In this document: piece after piece, positions 16,544-27,366 of the stretch
How the letters are laid out: each line of letters starts with the position of its first letter
How positions within the stretch are numbered: the stretch's first letter is position 1
Program-made: the position numbers and the translations under genes
Assembly (NCBI RefSeq): GCF_900113735.1
Contig: NZ_FOQM01000012.1
Location: forward strand, 1 to 64,000
Direction: 5' to 3'
Origin: Bradyrhizobium sp. Gha
Lineage (GTDB): Bacteria > Pseudomonadota > Alphaproteobacteria > Rhizobiales > Xanthobacteraceae
Length of the DNA: 64,000 bases
Notes under the pieces: model-generated
The model's database searches: none
What the model saw: only the letters and a program-made list of their open reading frames with translations
Told to the model about the DNA's origin: nothing

Positions 16544-17569
16544 TCATGCCTTGATTTTCTTCGCCGGCGCAGCCGTTTCCTTCGCATCCTCGCGATGCTC
16601 GCCAACGCCGAGATAGATCAGAATCGGCGCCGCGATGAAGATCGAGGTGTAGGTACCGACCAGCACCACGCCGAACATCATGACGGCCGTGAAGCTGTGG
16701 ATGGCATGACCGCCGAACAGCAGCAGCGCCAGCAGCGCCAGCGTCACGGTGAAGTGGGTGATGATCGAGCGCGACAGCGTCGAGTTGATGGATTCGTTCA
16801 GCAGCTGCGGCATCGGCATCTTCTTGTAGCGCCGCAGCATTTCACGGATGCGGTCATAGATGACGACGGTGTCGTTGAGCGAGTAGCCCAGAATGGTCAG
16901 GAGCGCCGCGATGCTGGTCAGGTCGAAATCGACCTGGCTGATCGACATGAAGCCGATGGTCAGCACGATGTCGTGCACGTTGGCGATCATGGCGCCGAGC
17001 GCGAACTGCCATTCGAAGCGGAACCAGAGATAGACCAGGATCGCGCCGATTGCGAGCATCAGGCCGGCCATGCCCCACCCCAGCAGCTCGCCGGAGACGC
17101 GCGGGCCCACCACCTCGACGCGGCGGTATTCGACGGACTCGCCGAGGGCGCCGCGAACCTTGTCCACCGCTTCCTGCTGGGCCTTGTCGCCGCCCGGCTG
17201 CTCGGCCACCCGAAGCAGCACGTCGGCGGCGCTGCCGAACTGCTGCAGCTGGACTTCGCCGAGGCCGAGGCTGCCAAGGGTCGCGCGCATCTGCGCGAGA
17301 TCGGCGGAGCCCGACTTGGCCCGCACCTCCATCAAGGTGCCCCCCTTGAAGTCGATGCCGAAGTTCAGGCCGTGCGTGAAGAACAGCGTGATGGCGACGA
17401 TCGACAGCGCGGCCGAGATCGGGAAGCTGATGCGGCGAAAGCGCGTGAAGTCGAAATGCGTGTTGTCCGGGACGATGCGCAGCGACGGCAGGAGGCCGAG
17501 CACGCTGACCACGGTCAGCACGGCAATCAGGACGCCGAGAGAAATGAGAACGATTTGAGTAGTGGTCAC
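16544..17569 (-). CDS. secF: Protein translocase subunit SecF
   Basis: 341 residues with six predicted membrane helices. It shows the GINFGIDFKGGTLMEV-type strand after helix 1 and the DTVVIYDRIREMLR loop typical of SecF. With SecD and YajC it forms the proton-driven accessory complex that helps SecYEG release exported proteins. It begins 16 bases after secD, as in most bacteria. Confidence 0.97.
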   Translation of the reverse strand: MTTTQIVLISLGVLIAVLTVVSVLGLLPSLRIVPDNTHFDFTRFRRISFPISAALSIVAITLFFTHGLNFGIDFKGGTLMEVRAKSGSADLAQMRATLGSLGLGEVQLQQFGSAADVLLRVAEQPGGDKAQQEAVDKVRGALGESVEYRRVEVVGPRVSGELLGWGMAGLMLAIGAILVYLWFRFEWQFALGAMIANVHDIVLTIGFMSISQVDFDLTSIAALLTILGYSLNDTVVIYDRIREMLRRYKKMPMPQLLNESINSTLSRSIITHFTVTLALLALLLFGGHAIHSFTAVMMFGVVLVGTYTSIFIAAPILIYLGVGEHREDAKETAAPAKKIKA

Positions 17570-17585
17570 GGTCGGCCTCGAATGA

Positions 17586-19184
17586 TCAGATCGGCACAGT
17601 CTTCGGCCGCTTCCACTGCACCCACCAGGCCACGATCAGACGGGTCATGGTGAATGCGGTGAACACAGTGGTGATGATGCCGATGCCGAGCGTCACTGCG
17701 AAGCCGCGCACCGGACCGGTGCCGATCATGAACAGCACTGCAGCGGCGATGAAGGTGGTGATGTTGGAATCGAGAATGGTGGCAAGCGCCCGCTTGAAGC
17801 CTGCGTCGATCGCCGAGATCGGGCTTCGCCCCCCGCGCAGCTCCTCGCGGATGCGCTCATAGATGAGCACGTTGGAGTCGACCGCGATGCCGACGGTGAG
17901 CACGATGCCGGCGATGCCGGGGAGCGTCAGCGTGGCGCTGAGCAGCGACAGCAAGCCGAAGATCATGGCAACGTTGATCGTCACCGCGATGTTGGCGAAC
18001 ACGCCGAACAGCCGGTACGTCAACAGCATGAAGACGACGACCATGATCGAGCCGACATAGGCCGCGAGCTCACCCTTGTCGATCGAGTCCTGGCCGAGGC
18101 CGGGACCGACCGTGCGTTCCTCCACCACCGTAAGCGGCGCAGGCAGCGCGCCGGCGCGCAGCAGGATCGCGAGGTCGTTGGCCGACTGCACGGTGAAATT
18201 GCCGGAGATCTGGCCCTGCCCGCCGGTGATCGGCTCGCGGATGACCGGCGCCGAGATCACCTTGTTGTCGAGGATGATCGCGAAGGGCACCCCGACATTC
18301 TCCTGCGTGGCCTGCGCGAACTTGCGCGCGCCCGAGGTATTGAACTTGAAGCTGACGACCGGCTCATTGGTCCGCTGGTCGAAGGTCGCCTGGGCGTCGG
18401 TCAGATCGCCGCCCGCAACCAGCACCTGCTTCTTGACAACGTAGCCGGACGGCGGCGGCGTGGCGGCCGGCAGGAACTCGGTGTCCGGCGGCAAACCGCC
18501 CTGCTGCGCCTGGTCCGGCGGCACCGAGGGATCGACCATGCGGAATTCCATCTTCGCGGTCTTGCCCAGCAGTTCCTTCAAATGGGTCGGATCCTGCAAA
18601 CCCGGCACCTGCACCAGGATGCGGTCGTTACCCTGACGCTGGATGATGGGCTCGACGGTGCCGAGCTCGTTGACGCGCTTCTCGACGATCTGGATCGACT
18701 GCTCGATGGTCTTGCGCAAACGCTCGATCATCGCGGTCTCCGGAATGCTGAGGCGGATCAATCCGCCGCCGGCATCCGAGACGTCGATGTCGCGCTGACC
18801 GCTGGATCCCATCAGGCCGCCAATCGGCTGTGCAAGCTCACGCAACTTGGCGAGCACCGTCTGGGCGTCCGCGTCCTTGACGCGCACCTCGACGGCATCG
18901 CTCTTCGTGACGAGACCGGTGTAAACGATCTTGGCTTCGCGCAGCACGCGGCGGACGTCGTCGCGGATCTGGTCGAGCTTTTCCTTTTTCACATAGTTGG
19001 AGTCGACCTCGAGCTGCAGAGAGGAGCCGCCCTGCAAGTCGAGACCCAACACCAGGCGCCGCTGCGCCCACGTGGGCCAGGTCTTGACCTGCGCCTCGGG
19101 GAAGAAGTTCGGGACCGCGCAGAGGCACACGATCAGCGCCGTCAGGATAATCCCGAGCGCCTTCCACCGCGTGAAATACAACAT
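17586..19184 (-). CDS. secD: Protein translocase subunit SecD
   Basis: 532 residues: one N-terminal helix, the LVLGLDLQGGSSLQLEVD motif, a large periplasmic domain (about 60-340), then five helices with AVDSNVLIYERIREELR, the RND-type segment. It partners SecF, encoded directly downstream, and YajC, encoded 49 bases upstream. Length and order match the family. Confidence 0.97.
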   Translation of the reverse strand: MLYFTRWKALGIILTALIVCLCAVPNFFPEAQVKTWPTWAQRRLVLGLDLQGGSSLQLEVDSNYVKKEKLDQIRDDVRRVLREAKIVYTGLVTKSDAVEVRVKDADAQTVLAKLRELAQPIGGLMGSSGQRDIDVSDAGGGLIRLSIPETAMIERLRKTIEQSIQIVEKRVNELGTVEPIIQRQGNDRILVQVPGLQDPTHLKELLGKTAKMEFRMVDPSVPPDQAQQGGLPPDTEFLPAATPPPSGYVVKKQVLVAGGDLTDAQATFDQRTNEPVVSFKFNTSGARKFAQATQENVGVPFAIILDNKVISAPVIREPITGGQGQISGNFTVQSANDLAILLRAGALPAPLTVVEERTVGPGLGQDSIDKGELAAYVGSIMVVVFMLLTYRLFGVFANIAVTINVAMIFGLLSLLSATLTLPGIAGIVLTVGIAVDSNVLIYERIREELRGGRSPISAIDAGFKRALATILDSNITTFIAAAVLFMIGTGPVRGFAVTLGIGIITTVFTAFTMTRLIVAWWVQWKRPKTVPI

Positions 19185-19233
19185 CGACTGGACCTGTCAG
19201 ATCAGGAGATTTGAGATGCTCGCGGGAAAGCGC

Positions 19234-19602
19234 TCACTTCGCCGCGGCGTCGTCCTTGGCGCTTTCCTTCGCGCTGTCCTTGGCCGGCTCGCCCTTGGCG
19301 CGCACGCCCGAGATCATCGAGCGCATCTGGCGCACGCGGACGCCGTCGGAGATTTCGAACTCGATCTGGTCGTCATCGACCACCTTGGTGACCTTGCCGA
19401 CGAGGCCCCCCGACGTCACGACGGTGTCGCCGCGGCGGATGTTCTTCACGAGTTCGGCGTGGTCCTTCACCTTCTTCTGCTGCGGACGCAGAATCAGGAA
19501 GTACATGATCACGAAGATCAGGGCGAACGGCAGCAGCGACATCAACATGCTGTTGGTGTCGCCGGCGCCCGCAGCCTGGGCATACGCAGGGGTAATCAGC
19601 AT
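19234..19602 (-). CDS. yajC: Preprotein translocase subunit YajC
   Basis: 122 residues. A single membrane helix (LLPFALIFVIMYFLILRPQ) is followed by QQKKVKDHAELVKNIRRGDTVVT, the YajC signature, and a charged Lys/Ala/Asp tail of about 20 residues. It is the first gene of the yajC-secD-secF-Mth938-NDUFAF6-like run. The 180 bases upstream separate it from the divergent DUF815 ATPase gene and should contain both promoters. Confidence 0.95.
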   Translation of the reverse strand: MLITPAYAQAAGAGDTNSMLMSLLPFALIFVIMYFLILRPQQKKVKDHAELVKNIRRGDTVVTSGGLVGKVTKVVDDDQIEFEISDGVRVRQMRSMISGVRAKGEPAKDSAKESAKDDAAAK

Positions 19603-19781
19603 TCGGACGATCCTCGTGGAAACGGGGGAAGCCGGTCAGGCCTTGACGGCGACCGGCTCGGTCAAATTCGCGCGGACTATAGCGACCACCGCCCCAATTG
19701 CAACGCTGCCAGACCGCCCTTTTGACCACCTTGCGGCGCGCCGTCAGGCCCGATAAGGCTGCATTCTCAGGAACTTCGGAC

Positions 19782-20774
19782 ATGCCCAAAAAACCAAGCA
19801 AAAGCCCGGCCGGCAAAGGCCCCCGTACCCCTGCCATGAAGGCCGCCCAGGTCGCGGCAAAACGCCCCAAGGTGGTCCAAAAAACCTCCCTCCAGGCAAC
19901 CCCGGACCTCACCCAGGAGCGCATCGTCCGCGCGCTGGAAACGATTGCGACCCACCTCGCCGCCCAGGGTATGCCGGCCGCCGAACGCGAGTCGTTCAAG
20001 CAGGCGGACGCCTATGTCTGGCATCCGGACGGCCGCCTCGCCGCGGTGCCCCGGGTCAGCCGCGTCGAGCTGTTTCTGCTCAAGGGTGTCGACCGGATGC
20101 GCGATATCCTGATGGAGAACACCGAGCGTTTTGCAGGCGGCCTGCCCGCCAACAACGCCCTGCTCTGGGGCGCGCGCGGCATGGGCAAGTCCTCGCTGGT
20201 GAAGGCGGCGCATGCCAGCATCAACGCCGACCGCAAGCCGGCCGACAGACTGAAGCTCATCGAGATCCATCGCGAGGACATCGAAACGCTGCCGATGCTG
20301 ATGGAGCAGCTCCGCGACGCCGACTTCCGCTTCATCGTGTTCATCGACGACCTCTCCTTCGACGGCAATGACGCGTCCTACAAATCGCTCAAGGCTGTAC
20401 TCGAAGGTGGGATCGAGGGGCGGCCCGAGAACGTCATCCTCTACGCCACCTCCAACCGCCGCCATCTGCTGGCGCGCGACATGATCGAGAACGAACGCTC
20501 GACCGCGATCAATCCGGGCGAGGCGGTCGAGGAAAAGGTCTCGCTGTCGGATCGGTTCGGTCTCTGGCTCGGCTTCCACCGCTGCAGCCAGGACGAATAT
20601 CTCGCCATGGTGGGGGGCTATTGCAGCCATTTCGGCATCAAGGTCGACGACGAAGCGCTCGAGCGCGAAGCGCTGGAATGGTCGACCACGCGCGGCGCGC
20701 GCTCGGGCCGGGTCGCCTGGCAGTTCGTGCAGGAGCTGGCCGGACGGCTCGGCGTGAAGCTCGCGGCGAAGTAG
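19782..20774 (+). CDS. DUF815 family AAA ATPase
   Basis: 330 residues. A basic, Lys/Pro/Ala-rich N-terminal tail (1-40) precedes the DUF815 AAA module with Walker A LLWGARGMGKSSL (about 128-140), Walker B RFIVFIDDLSF, and sensor segment VILYATSNRRHL. The start at 19782 (MPKKPSKSPAGK) has AGGA nine bases before it; an upstream ATG lies inside the yajC promoter region. The family is widespread, of unknown function. It is divergently arranged from yajC, a frequent pairing in this group. Confidence 0.88.
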   Translation: MPKKPSKSPAGKGPRTPAMKAAQVAAKRPKVVQKTSLQATPDLTQERIVRALETIATHLAAQGMPAAERESFKQADAYVWHPDGRLAAVPRVSRVELFLLKGVDRMRDILMENTERFAGGLPANNALLWGARGMGKSSLVKAAHASINADRKPADRLKLIEIHREDIETLPMLMEQLRDADFRFIVFIDDLSFDGNDASYKSLKAVLEGGIEGRPENVILYATSNRRHLLARDMIENERSTAINPGEAVEEKVSLSDRFGLWLGFHRCSQDEYLAMVGGYCSHFGIKVDDEALEREALEWSTTRGARSGRVAWQFVQELAGRLGVKLAAK

Positions 20775-20798
20775 TCGAGGCTGTCGCTGCACCCGCAA

Positions 20799-20902
20799 TT
20801 GTCATTCCCCGCGAAGGCGGGGAATCCAGTATTCCAGAGACGATTGTGACCGATCGAGAGGCCGCCTGCGTACTGGATCGCCCGCTTTCCCGGGCGATGA
20901 CA
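20799..20902. repeat. Palindromic intergenic repeat (type 2)
   Basis: The element contains GTCATTCCCCGCGAAGGCGG and AATCCAGTA on one side, TACTGGATCGCCCG and CGGGCGATGACAG on the other. The outer and inner arms (TCATT/ATGAC, CCAGTA/TACTGG) pair, and each half has its own small GC hairpin. It lies between the converging DUF815 and nlpD genes and may also stop transcription. Confidence 0.8.
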
Positions 20903-20942
20903 GCGTCTTTGTGGCGATGTCCTGCCTTACTCTGCAGAGGCC

Positions 20943-22331
20943 TCACGCCCCATTCAAGAACTGAAGCGGGTCGACCGGGCTCGATCCCTTACGGATCTCG
21001 AAGTGGAGCTGCGGTGATGCCACCTCGCCGGATTGACCCGACTTGGCAATGACCTGACCGCGCTTGATGGTATCGCCGCGCTTCACCAACAGCTCGCTCG
21101 CATGGGCATATGCGGTGACGTAGCCGTTGGCGTGCCGAACCAAGACCAGATTGCCGTAACCTTTCAGCTCGTTGCCGGAATAGGCAACGACGCCGTCTTC
21201 AGCCGCCTTGACCGGCGTACCCTCGGGCACCGCAACGTTGATGCCGTCATTGGACTTGCCATTGGTCTTGGCGCCGTAGCTCGTGATCACCTTGCCACGC
21301 ACCGGCCAGCGGAAGGTCGGCAGGGAACTCGTGGTCTCCGCCGCTTTCGCCGGCGCCTCGGCAGCGGGCTTCTCGTCGATATTGGCGGTGGCCTGGGCGA
21401 GGCGCGCGCTCTGCGCGGGTTGGGCAACGGCGGCCATCTTGGTCGTAGGCGCGGGAGCGGCCGCGACCGGCTGCAACGCAGCCGCAACGGGTGCCGCGGC
21501 GACGGGCGCGGGAGCCAGCGGCGCAGCAACAGCCGCGGTCCTGGCGCCCGGCACGGTCAGCTTGGTGCCGAGCTTGAGCTTGGTCGACGGATCGAGACCG
21601 TTGGCGCGAGCGAGTTCGGCGGCGGAGATGTGGTTCTTGCGTGCGATGCTGGCGAGCGTGTCGCCGTGATTGACGAAGTGGAAGCTCGACGGCGCGGCGA
21701 CGGCTGCGACCGGCTTCGGCGCCATCGCAGGAGCCGCGGCAACCGGGGTCATCACGGGCGCCGGCGCAGCTGCAACAGCACCGGGATGCGGGATGACGAG
21801 CTGCTGACCAGGAGAGAGCGCGCGCGGCCCCTTGTAGCCGTTGGCGGCGAGGATCGCCTGCGGAGTTACGTGGTAGCGCTTGGCGAGCACGTCGAGCGTG
21901 TCACTGGTGCCGACGATGATCTTGGTCCCGCCGGCAGGCTGGGCGGCCACCACCGAGCGCTGCGGCACCGTGCCGGTGGCTTCGAGACGCGGCTGGGCGG
22001 GCGGCGTGTAGGAGCCGAGCCCGCGACCGCCTCCCGATACGCCGCCACCCGCTGCAACCGGATAGGATTGCGGCGCGGCAACCGCCGGCGCCAACGGCTG
22101 GGACTGATAATTGCCCTGCTGGGTCTGCGGCCGGGCATATTGCGGCAGCTCGCGCTGCGGCGGCGGGGCCTGCTGCACCGAGCCGGTCGATTCAAAGGGG
22201 TTAGAGAAGTTCGACTGGGACAGGCGCGACGACATGTCGGCGCTACACCCTGCGAAACCAAAAGAGATCAGCGCCAGCACCGCGACCTGCGGTACGCGGC
22301 GCGAGTAAAGCAACTCGGCGACAACTGACAT
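20943..22331 (-). CDS. nlpD: LysM and degenerate M23 domain lipoprotein (NlpD-like amidase activator)
   Basis: 462 residues. A lipobox FAGC gives Cys29. Two LysM domains follow (about 135-178 and 217-262), with Pro/Ala-rich linkers, then an M23/LytM domain (about 350-460). The first zinc-ligand motif is replaced by NDGINVAVPEG, as in NlpD/EnvC proteins that are non-enzymatic activators of cell-wall amidases; only AYAH and QLHFEI keep histidines. Gene order surE-pcm-nlpD, as in enterobacteria, supports the name. It begins about 110 bases after pcm on the same strand. Confidence 0.85.
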   Translation of the reverse strand: MSVVAELLYSRRVPQVAVLALISFGFAGCSADMSSRLSQSNFSNPFESTGSVQQAPPPQRELPQYARPQTQQGNYQSQPLAPAVAAPQSYPVAAGGGVSGGGRGLGSYTPPAQPRLEATGTVPQRSVVAAQPAGGTKIIVGTSDTLDVLAKRYHVTPQAILAANGYKGPRALSPGQQLVIPHPGAVAAAPAPVMTPVAAAPAMAPKPVAAVAAPSSFHFVNHGDTLASIARKNHISAAELARANGLDPSTKLKLGTKLTVPGARTAAVAAPLAPAPVAAAPVAAALQPVAAAPAPTTKMAAVAQPAQSARLAQATANIDEKPAAEAPAKAAETTSSLPTFRWPVRGKVITSYGAKTNGKSNDGINVAVPEGTPVKAAEDGVVAYSGNELKGYGNLVLVRHANGYVTAYAHASELLVKRGDTIKRGQVIAKSGQSGEVASPQLHFEIRKGSSPVDPLQFLNGA

Positions 22332-22440
22332 GGTTACTCACTCGTACGCAACAGAACTGGTGTTTTAAGTAAACACGCGCCGAGTAAATAACGGCTTAAC
22401 CCTCCCAATAAGATGTTGGATGCGTTGCCGATCCGGAATT

Positions 22441-23106
22441 CTACAGCTCCCGCGCCACGCCAGGCAGTGCCGGCACGAAACGGACCTCGACGAGTTCCCT
22501 GCGCTCGATCCCGGCCTCGGTGCGGTTGAGGCGTGTCAGTGTCTGCACGCCCTGATGCGGCCCCACCGGTGCGATCAGGATGCCGCCGACCTCGAGCCGC
22601 TCGATCAGGTTCTCTGGAATTTGCTCCACCGCGGCGGTGACGATGATGCGGTCGAACGGGCCGATATTTGCAGGCAGATTGAGGCCGTCGCCGAGCATCA
22701 CCTCGACATTGTGACAGCCCAACTTTTCAAGCCTGGCGCGCGCGGCATCCGCGAGCTTGCGGTAGCGCTCGACCGTCAGCACCTCGCGCGCAAGCTTCGA
22801 CAGCACGGCGGCCTGATAGCCGGAGCCCGCGCCGATCTCAAGCACGCGGTGGCTCTTCTGGACCTGAAGCTGCTCGGTCATGTAGGCGACGACGAAGGGC
22901 TGGCTGATGGTTTGCCCACAGGCGATCGGCAGCGCGCTGTCGCGATAGGCGCCGTCCCGATCAGAGGCCTCGACGAACAACTCGCGCGGCACCTCCTCCA
23001 TCGTCCGCAGCACGGTTTGATCGCTGATCCCGCGACGCCTCAGCGTGAGCTGAAACATCATCTTTTCCGGCGGGTGCTGATTGGAGGTCATCGCGGGCTG
23101 TACCAT
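22441..23106 (-). CDS. pcm: Protein-L-isoaspartate O-methyltransferase
   Basis: 221 residues. It shows the SAM-binding [15 protein letters not shown] and the repair-enzyme motif [19 protein letters not shown]. It methylates isoaspartyl residues in damaged proteins so that they can return to aspartate. The neighbours surE (upstream, beyond a plus-strand insert) and nlpD (downstream) reproduce the classical stress gene order. ATG at 23106 is favoured; another lies five codons in. Confidence 0.95.
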   Translation of the reverse strand: MVQPAMTSNQHPPEKMMFQLTLRRRGISDQTVLRTMEEVPRELFVEASDRDGAYRDSALPIACGQTISQPFVVAYMTEQLQVQKSHRVLEIGAGSGYQAAVLSKLAREVLTVERYRKLADAARARLEKLGCHNVEVMLGDGLNLPANIGPFDRIIVTAAVEQIPENLIERLEVGGILIAPVGPHQGVQTLTRLNRTEAGIERRELVEVRFVPALPGVAREL

Positions 23107-23329
23107 CTTCGTCGGGGTCCCGGATGATGGCTCGGCGCCAGGATCCGGGCTGGAATCTTGTTCCTGCTCAGGAACCCGTATAGTGTTCTATCCGGGCATT
23201 TGACCACAAATCGGCTTGCAGCGGACAAGCCGCGCGGGCCATTTTCAAGTATCGTTTGGCCGAAACGCGCATTGCGTCGATAAGCGTTATCTGCGAACGT
23301 TTTCGGGAATGGGCAAGGACTCAACGACA

Positions 23330-23701
23330 ATGACTGCGACAGGGCTTTCCGGCCGCTCTGTATTCCTCGTCGAGGACGAGGTGATGATCCGAATGATGGT
23401 GGCGGATATGCTCGAAGAGCTCGGCTACAAGGTCGCGGCCGAAGCCGGAGATATCTCAGAGGCAATGCGGCTGGCCCAGGCGACCGAGTTCGACATCGCC
23501 ATCCTCGACGTCAACGTCAACGGCAAGGTCATCTCCCCGGTCGCCGACGTCATCAAGGCCAAGGGCTGCCCCTTCATCTTCGCGACCGGCTACGGCTCGT
23601 CGGGCCTGCCCGAGCAATATCGCGACCGTCCGGCGCTTCAGAAACCGTTTCAGCTTGACGCGCTCGGCAAGACCATCGAAGCCGCGCTTCGCGGCGGCTA
23701 G
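23330..23701 (+). CDS. Single-domain response regulator receiver
   Basis: About 123 residues, only a CheY-like receiver. It has the acidic pair in LVEDEVMIRMM, the phosphoacceptor Asp in DIAILDVNVNG, the Thr in FATGYGSS and the Lys in LQKPFQ. No output domain follows. ATG at 23330 has AAGGA ten bases upstream; one at 23309 is also possible. The NVNG-type motif is common in rhizobial receivers paired with HWE/HisKA_2 kinases; no kinase lies nearby. It sits on the opposite strand between surE and pcm and ends 19 bases before the end of surE. Confidence 0.9.
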   Translation: MTATGLSGRSVFLVEDEVMIRMMVADMLEELGYKVAAEAGDISEAMRLAQATEFDIAILDVNVNGKVISPVADVIKAKGCPFIFATGYGSSGLPEQYRDRPALQKPFQLDALGKTIEAALRGG

Positions 23702-23720
23702 CCGCTGGTAGCAAGCGCCT

Positions 23721-24488
23721 TTACTTCAGAGTAGCGCTCAGCTCTTCGGAAAACGCTTCGTTGGTACGATCGAGCCGGAGCGGCGTGACCGAGACATAAT
23801 GCTCGTGAAGCGCTGCCAGGTCCGTGCCTTCGGCCGCCGTGTCCATCATCGCCGTGCGCTCAAAGCCGATCCAGAAATAGGGGTTGTTGCGGCCGTCCCT
23901 GCGCTCGTCGATCCTGAGAAAACCGAGATTGCGCTTGCCCTGTCGCGTGACACGAATGCCGAGCACATCCTCCGGCGCACAGGACGGGAAGTTGACGTTG
24001 ATGACGGTGTCCTTCGGGATGCCGGCCTTGATCACCTTGCGCAAGATATCAGGACCGAATTTGCGCGCGGTATCCCATTGCGGCCGATCGCGCGTCTCGA
24101 CGCTGAATTCCTGCGACAGCGCAAATGACGGGATGCCCAGAATGGTGCCTTCGAGCGCGCCGGCGATGGTGCCGGAATAGACCACATCCTCGGCAACGTT
24201 GCGGCCCTTGTTGACGCCGGAGAGCACGACGTCGGGGAGCTGCGCACCGAGAATATGGCGCGCGCCCATGATGACGCAGTCGGTCGGCGTGCCGCGCACC
24301 GCGAAGTGCCGCGGCCCAACTTCACGCAGGCGCAACGGGTCGTTCAGCGACAGCGAATGCGATACGCCGGACTGATCGAGCTCGGGCGCCACCACCCAGA
24401 CGTCGTCCGACAGCGCGCGTGCGATCTCCTCCACGACCTTGAGGCCGGGAGCGTGGATACCGTCGTCATTGGTGCAGAGAATGCGCAT
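23721..24488 (-). CDS. surE: 5'/3'-nucleotidase SurE
   Basis: 255 residues beginning MRILCTNDDGIHAPGL, with the metal-binding Asp pair, then VVAPELDQSGVSHSLSL and VLSGVNKGRNVAEDVVYSGT, all SurE hallmarks. It dephosphorylates nucleoside monophosphates and exopolyphosphate under stress. Length is normal. The neighbours on this strand are a small hypothetical gene and serS upstream and pcm downstream. Confidence 0.96.
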   Translation of the reverse strand: MRILCTNDDGIHAPGLKVVEEIARALSDDVWVVAPELDQSGVSHSLSLNDPLRLREVGPRHFAVRGTPTDCVIMGARHILGAQLPDVVLSGVNKGRNVAEDVVYSGTIAGALEGTILGIPSFALSQEFSVETRDRPQWDTARKFGPDILRKVIKAGIPKDTVINVNFPSCAPEDVLGIRVTRQGKRNLGFLRIDERRDGRNNPYFWIGFERTAMMDTAAEGTDLAALHEHYVSVTPLRLDRTNEAFSEELSATLK

Positions 24489-24620
24489 GCCGGAGGTCGA
24501 TTCCTGATCTGGAGTGAGGCCGTCTTATCCGGCCGGGACCGATCAGGCAAACCGGCTTCGGCGCAGACCTCACCCGCGCCGACGTTCATTGCCGCAGCGC
24601 AGCAATCGAGTCCATTCGCT

Positions 24621-24986
24621 TCAGCGGCGGACTCGCCATTGCGGCAGGAAGCGCGCGAGCCTGCCCTCGGCGCGCAGCTGCATCGCAGGCGCGACGACCG
24701 GGCTCACGACCGGGGTCTCAACCACACCGAGCGCCTTCAGCTGCGCAAGGAACGGCGCAGATACCGCCGTCTCGGGAAAACGCTCGCGCGCCATCGTCAG
24801 CGCCCTGTCGAAGTCCTCGGCATTGACCCCGGGCTTCGCCCGCCGGCTCTGCACCAGGCCCTCGTCCCAAAGACGCGCAATGTCGATGTCAAGCACGCCA
24901 CGCAAACGCTGATCGACGGCCTGGATGCCGGCACCTGTCACCGCCCATTGTCGGCCGATCCAGAAGATATCGCGGTGCAAGGCCAT
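24621..24986 (-). CDS. Conserved hypothetical protein between serS and surE
   Basis: 121 residues, starting MALHRDIFWIGRQWAVTGAG, soluble and without signal or helix. A central acidic/basic stretch (VNAEDFDRALTMARERFPE) looks helical and the tail is basic (WRVRR). I do not recognise a domain. The start codon and codon bias are like the neighbours, and it lies in the same direction inside the serS-surE block, which favours a real gene. The 98 bases upstream separate it from serS. Confidence 0.7.
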   Translation of the reverse strand: MALHRDIFWIGRQWAVTGAGIQAVDQRLRGVLDIDIARLWDEGLVQSRRAKPGVNAEDFDRALTMARERFPETAVSAPFLAQLKALGVVETPVVSPVVAPAMQLRAEGRLARFLPQWRVRR

Positions 24987-25084
24987 GGACGGTTGGTTTC
25001 GCGTTCGCGGGCAGCCGTCAGGATAGCCGGCCGCCCGATCTTCGCAACCAAACGTTTCTACATTTCAGTGGCCAACGCGAATTC

Positions 25085-26514
<1,430 letters not shown>

Positions 26515-26553
26515 ATCATTGGCTGTACTGCGATATGATAGGACGAAAGTGCC

Positions 26554-27366
26554 CTACTCCGCCGGATTGGCCGGCGTCGACACGTCGGTGCCGGTGGCCG
26601 CCTTCGACGCGGCCGCCTTCTTCTCCACCATGGACACCGCGATGATCGAGCCCTCATAGAGCGCCAGCAGGGGAATCGCGAGCGAGCACTGGCTGAGGAT
26701 ATCAGGCGGCGTCAGGACTGCGGCGATAATGAAAGCGAGAACGATGAAATAGCGGCGCTTGTCGCGCAGCATCTTCGAGGTGATGATGCCGACCCTCCCG
26801 AGCAGCGTCAGGATCACCGGCAGCTGGAAGGCGATGCCGAAGGCGAAGATCAGCGACATCATCAGCGAGAGGTATTCACCGACCTTGGGCAGGAGCTGGA
26901 TCTGCGCGGTCTCGTCACCGCCCATCTGCTGCATGCCGAGCGAGAAGCGCACCAGCATCGGCAGCACGACGAAATAGACCAACGCCGCGCCGAGCACGAA
27001 GAAGAACGGGGTCGCGATCAGATACGGAAGGAAGGCCTGCTTCTCGTGCTTGTAGAGGCCGGGCGCCACGAACTTGTAGATCTGGGTTGCGACGATCGGG
27101 AACGAGATGAAGCCGGCACCGAACAGCGCGAGCTTGAGCTGGGTGATGAAATATTCCAGCAGCGCAGTGTAGATGAATTTCGAGTTCTCCGCGCCTGCGA
27201 CCCACACGAACGGCCAGACCAGAACGTTGTAGATCTGCTTGGCGAAGAAGAAGCAGAAGATGAAGGCCACGCCAAAGCCAAGCAGCGCCTTGATCAGCCG
27301 CGAACGCAGCTCGATCAGATGGTCCATCAGCGGAGCTTTGCTGGCCTCGATATCGGCGTCGCTCAT
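26554..27366 (-). CDS. tatC: Sec-independent translocase subunit TatC
   Basis: 270 residues with six membrane helices and the TatC start [19 protein letters not shown], the conserved cytoplasmic Glu in that segment, and [12 protein letters not shown]-like loop ([13 protein letters not shown]). It recognises twin-arginine signals with TatB. Its ATG overlaps the tatB stop by four bases. A C-terminal extension of about 30 residues ([20 protein letters not shown]) is variable in the family. Confidence 0.97.
   Translation of the reverse strand: MSDADIEASKAPLMDHLIELRSRLIKALLGFGVAFIFCFFFAKQIYNVLVWPFVWVAGAENSKFIYTALLEYFITQLKLALFGAGFISFPIVATQIYKFVAPGLYKHEKQAFLPYLIATPFFFVLGAALVYFVVLPMLVRFSLGMQQMGGDETAQIQLLPKVGEYLSLMMSLIFAFGIAFQLPVILTLLGRVGIITSKMLRDKRRYFIVLAFIIAAVLTPPDILSQCSLAIPLLALYEGSIIAVSMVEKKAAASKAATGTDVSTPANPAE

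Noticed and set aside
16007-17653. 548-codon plus-strand open frame opposite secF
   Set aside because: It is an antisense shadow of secF and its neighbours; no domain can be recognised and composition is Arg/His-rich.
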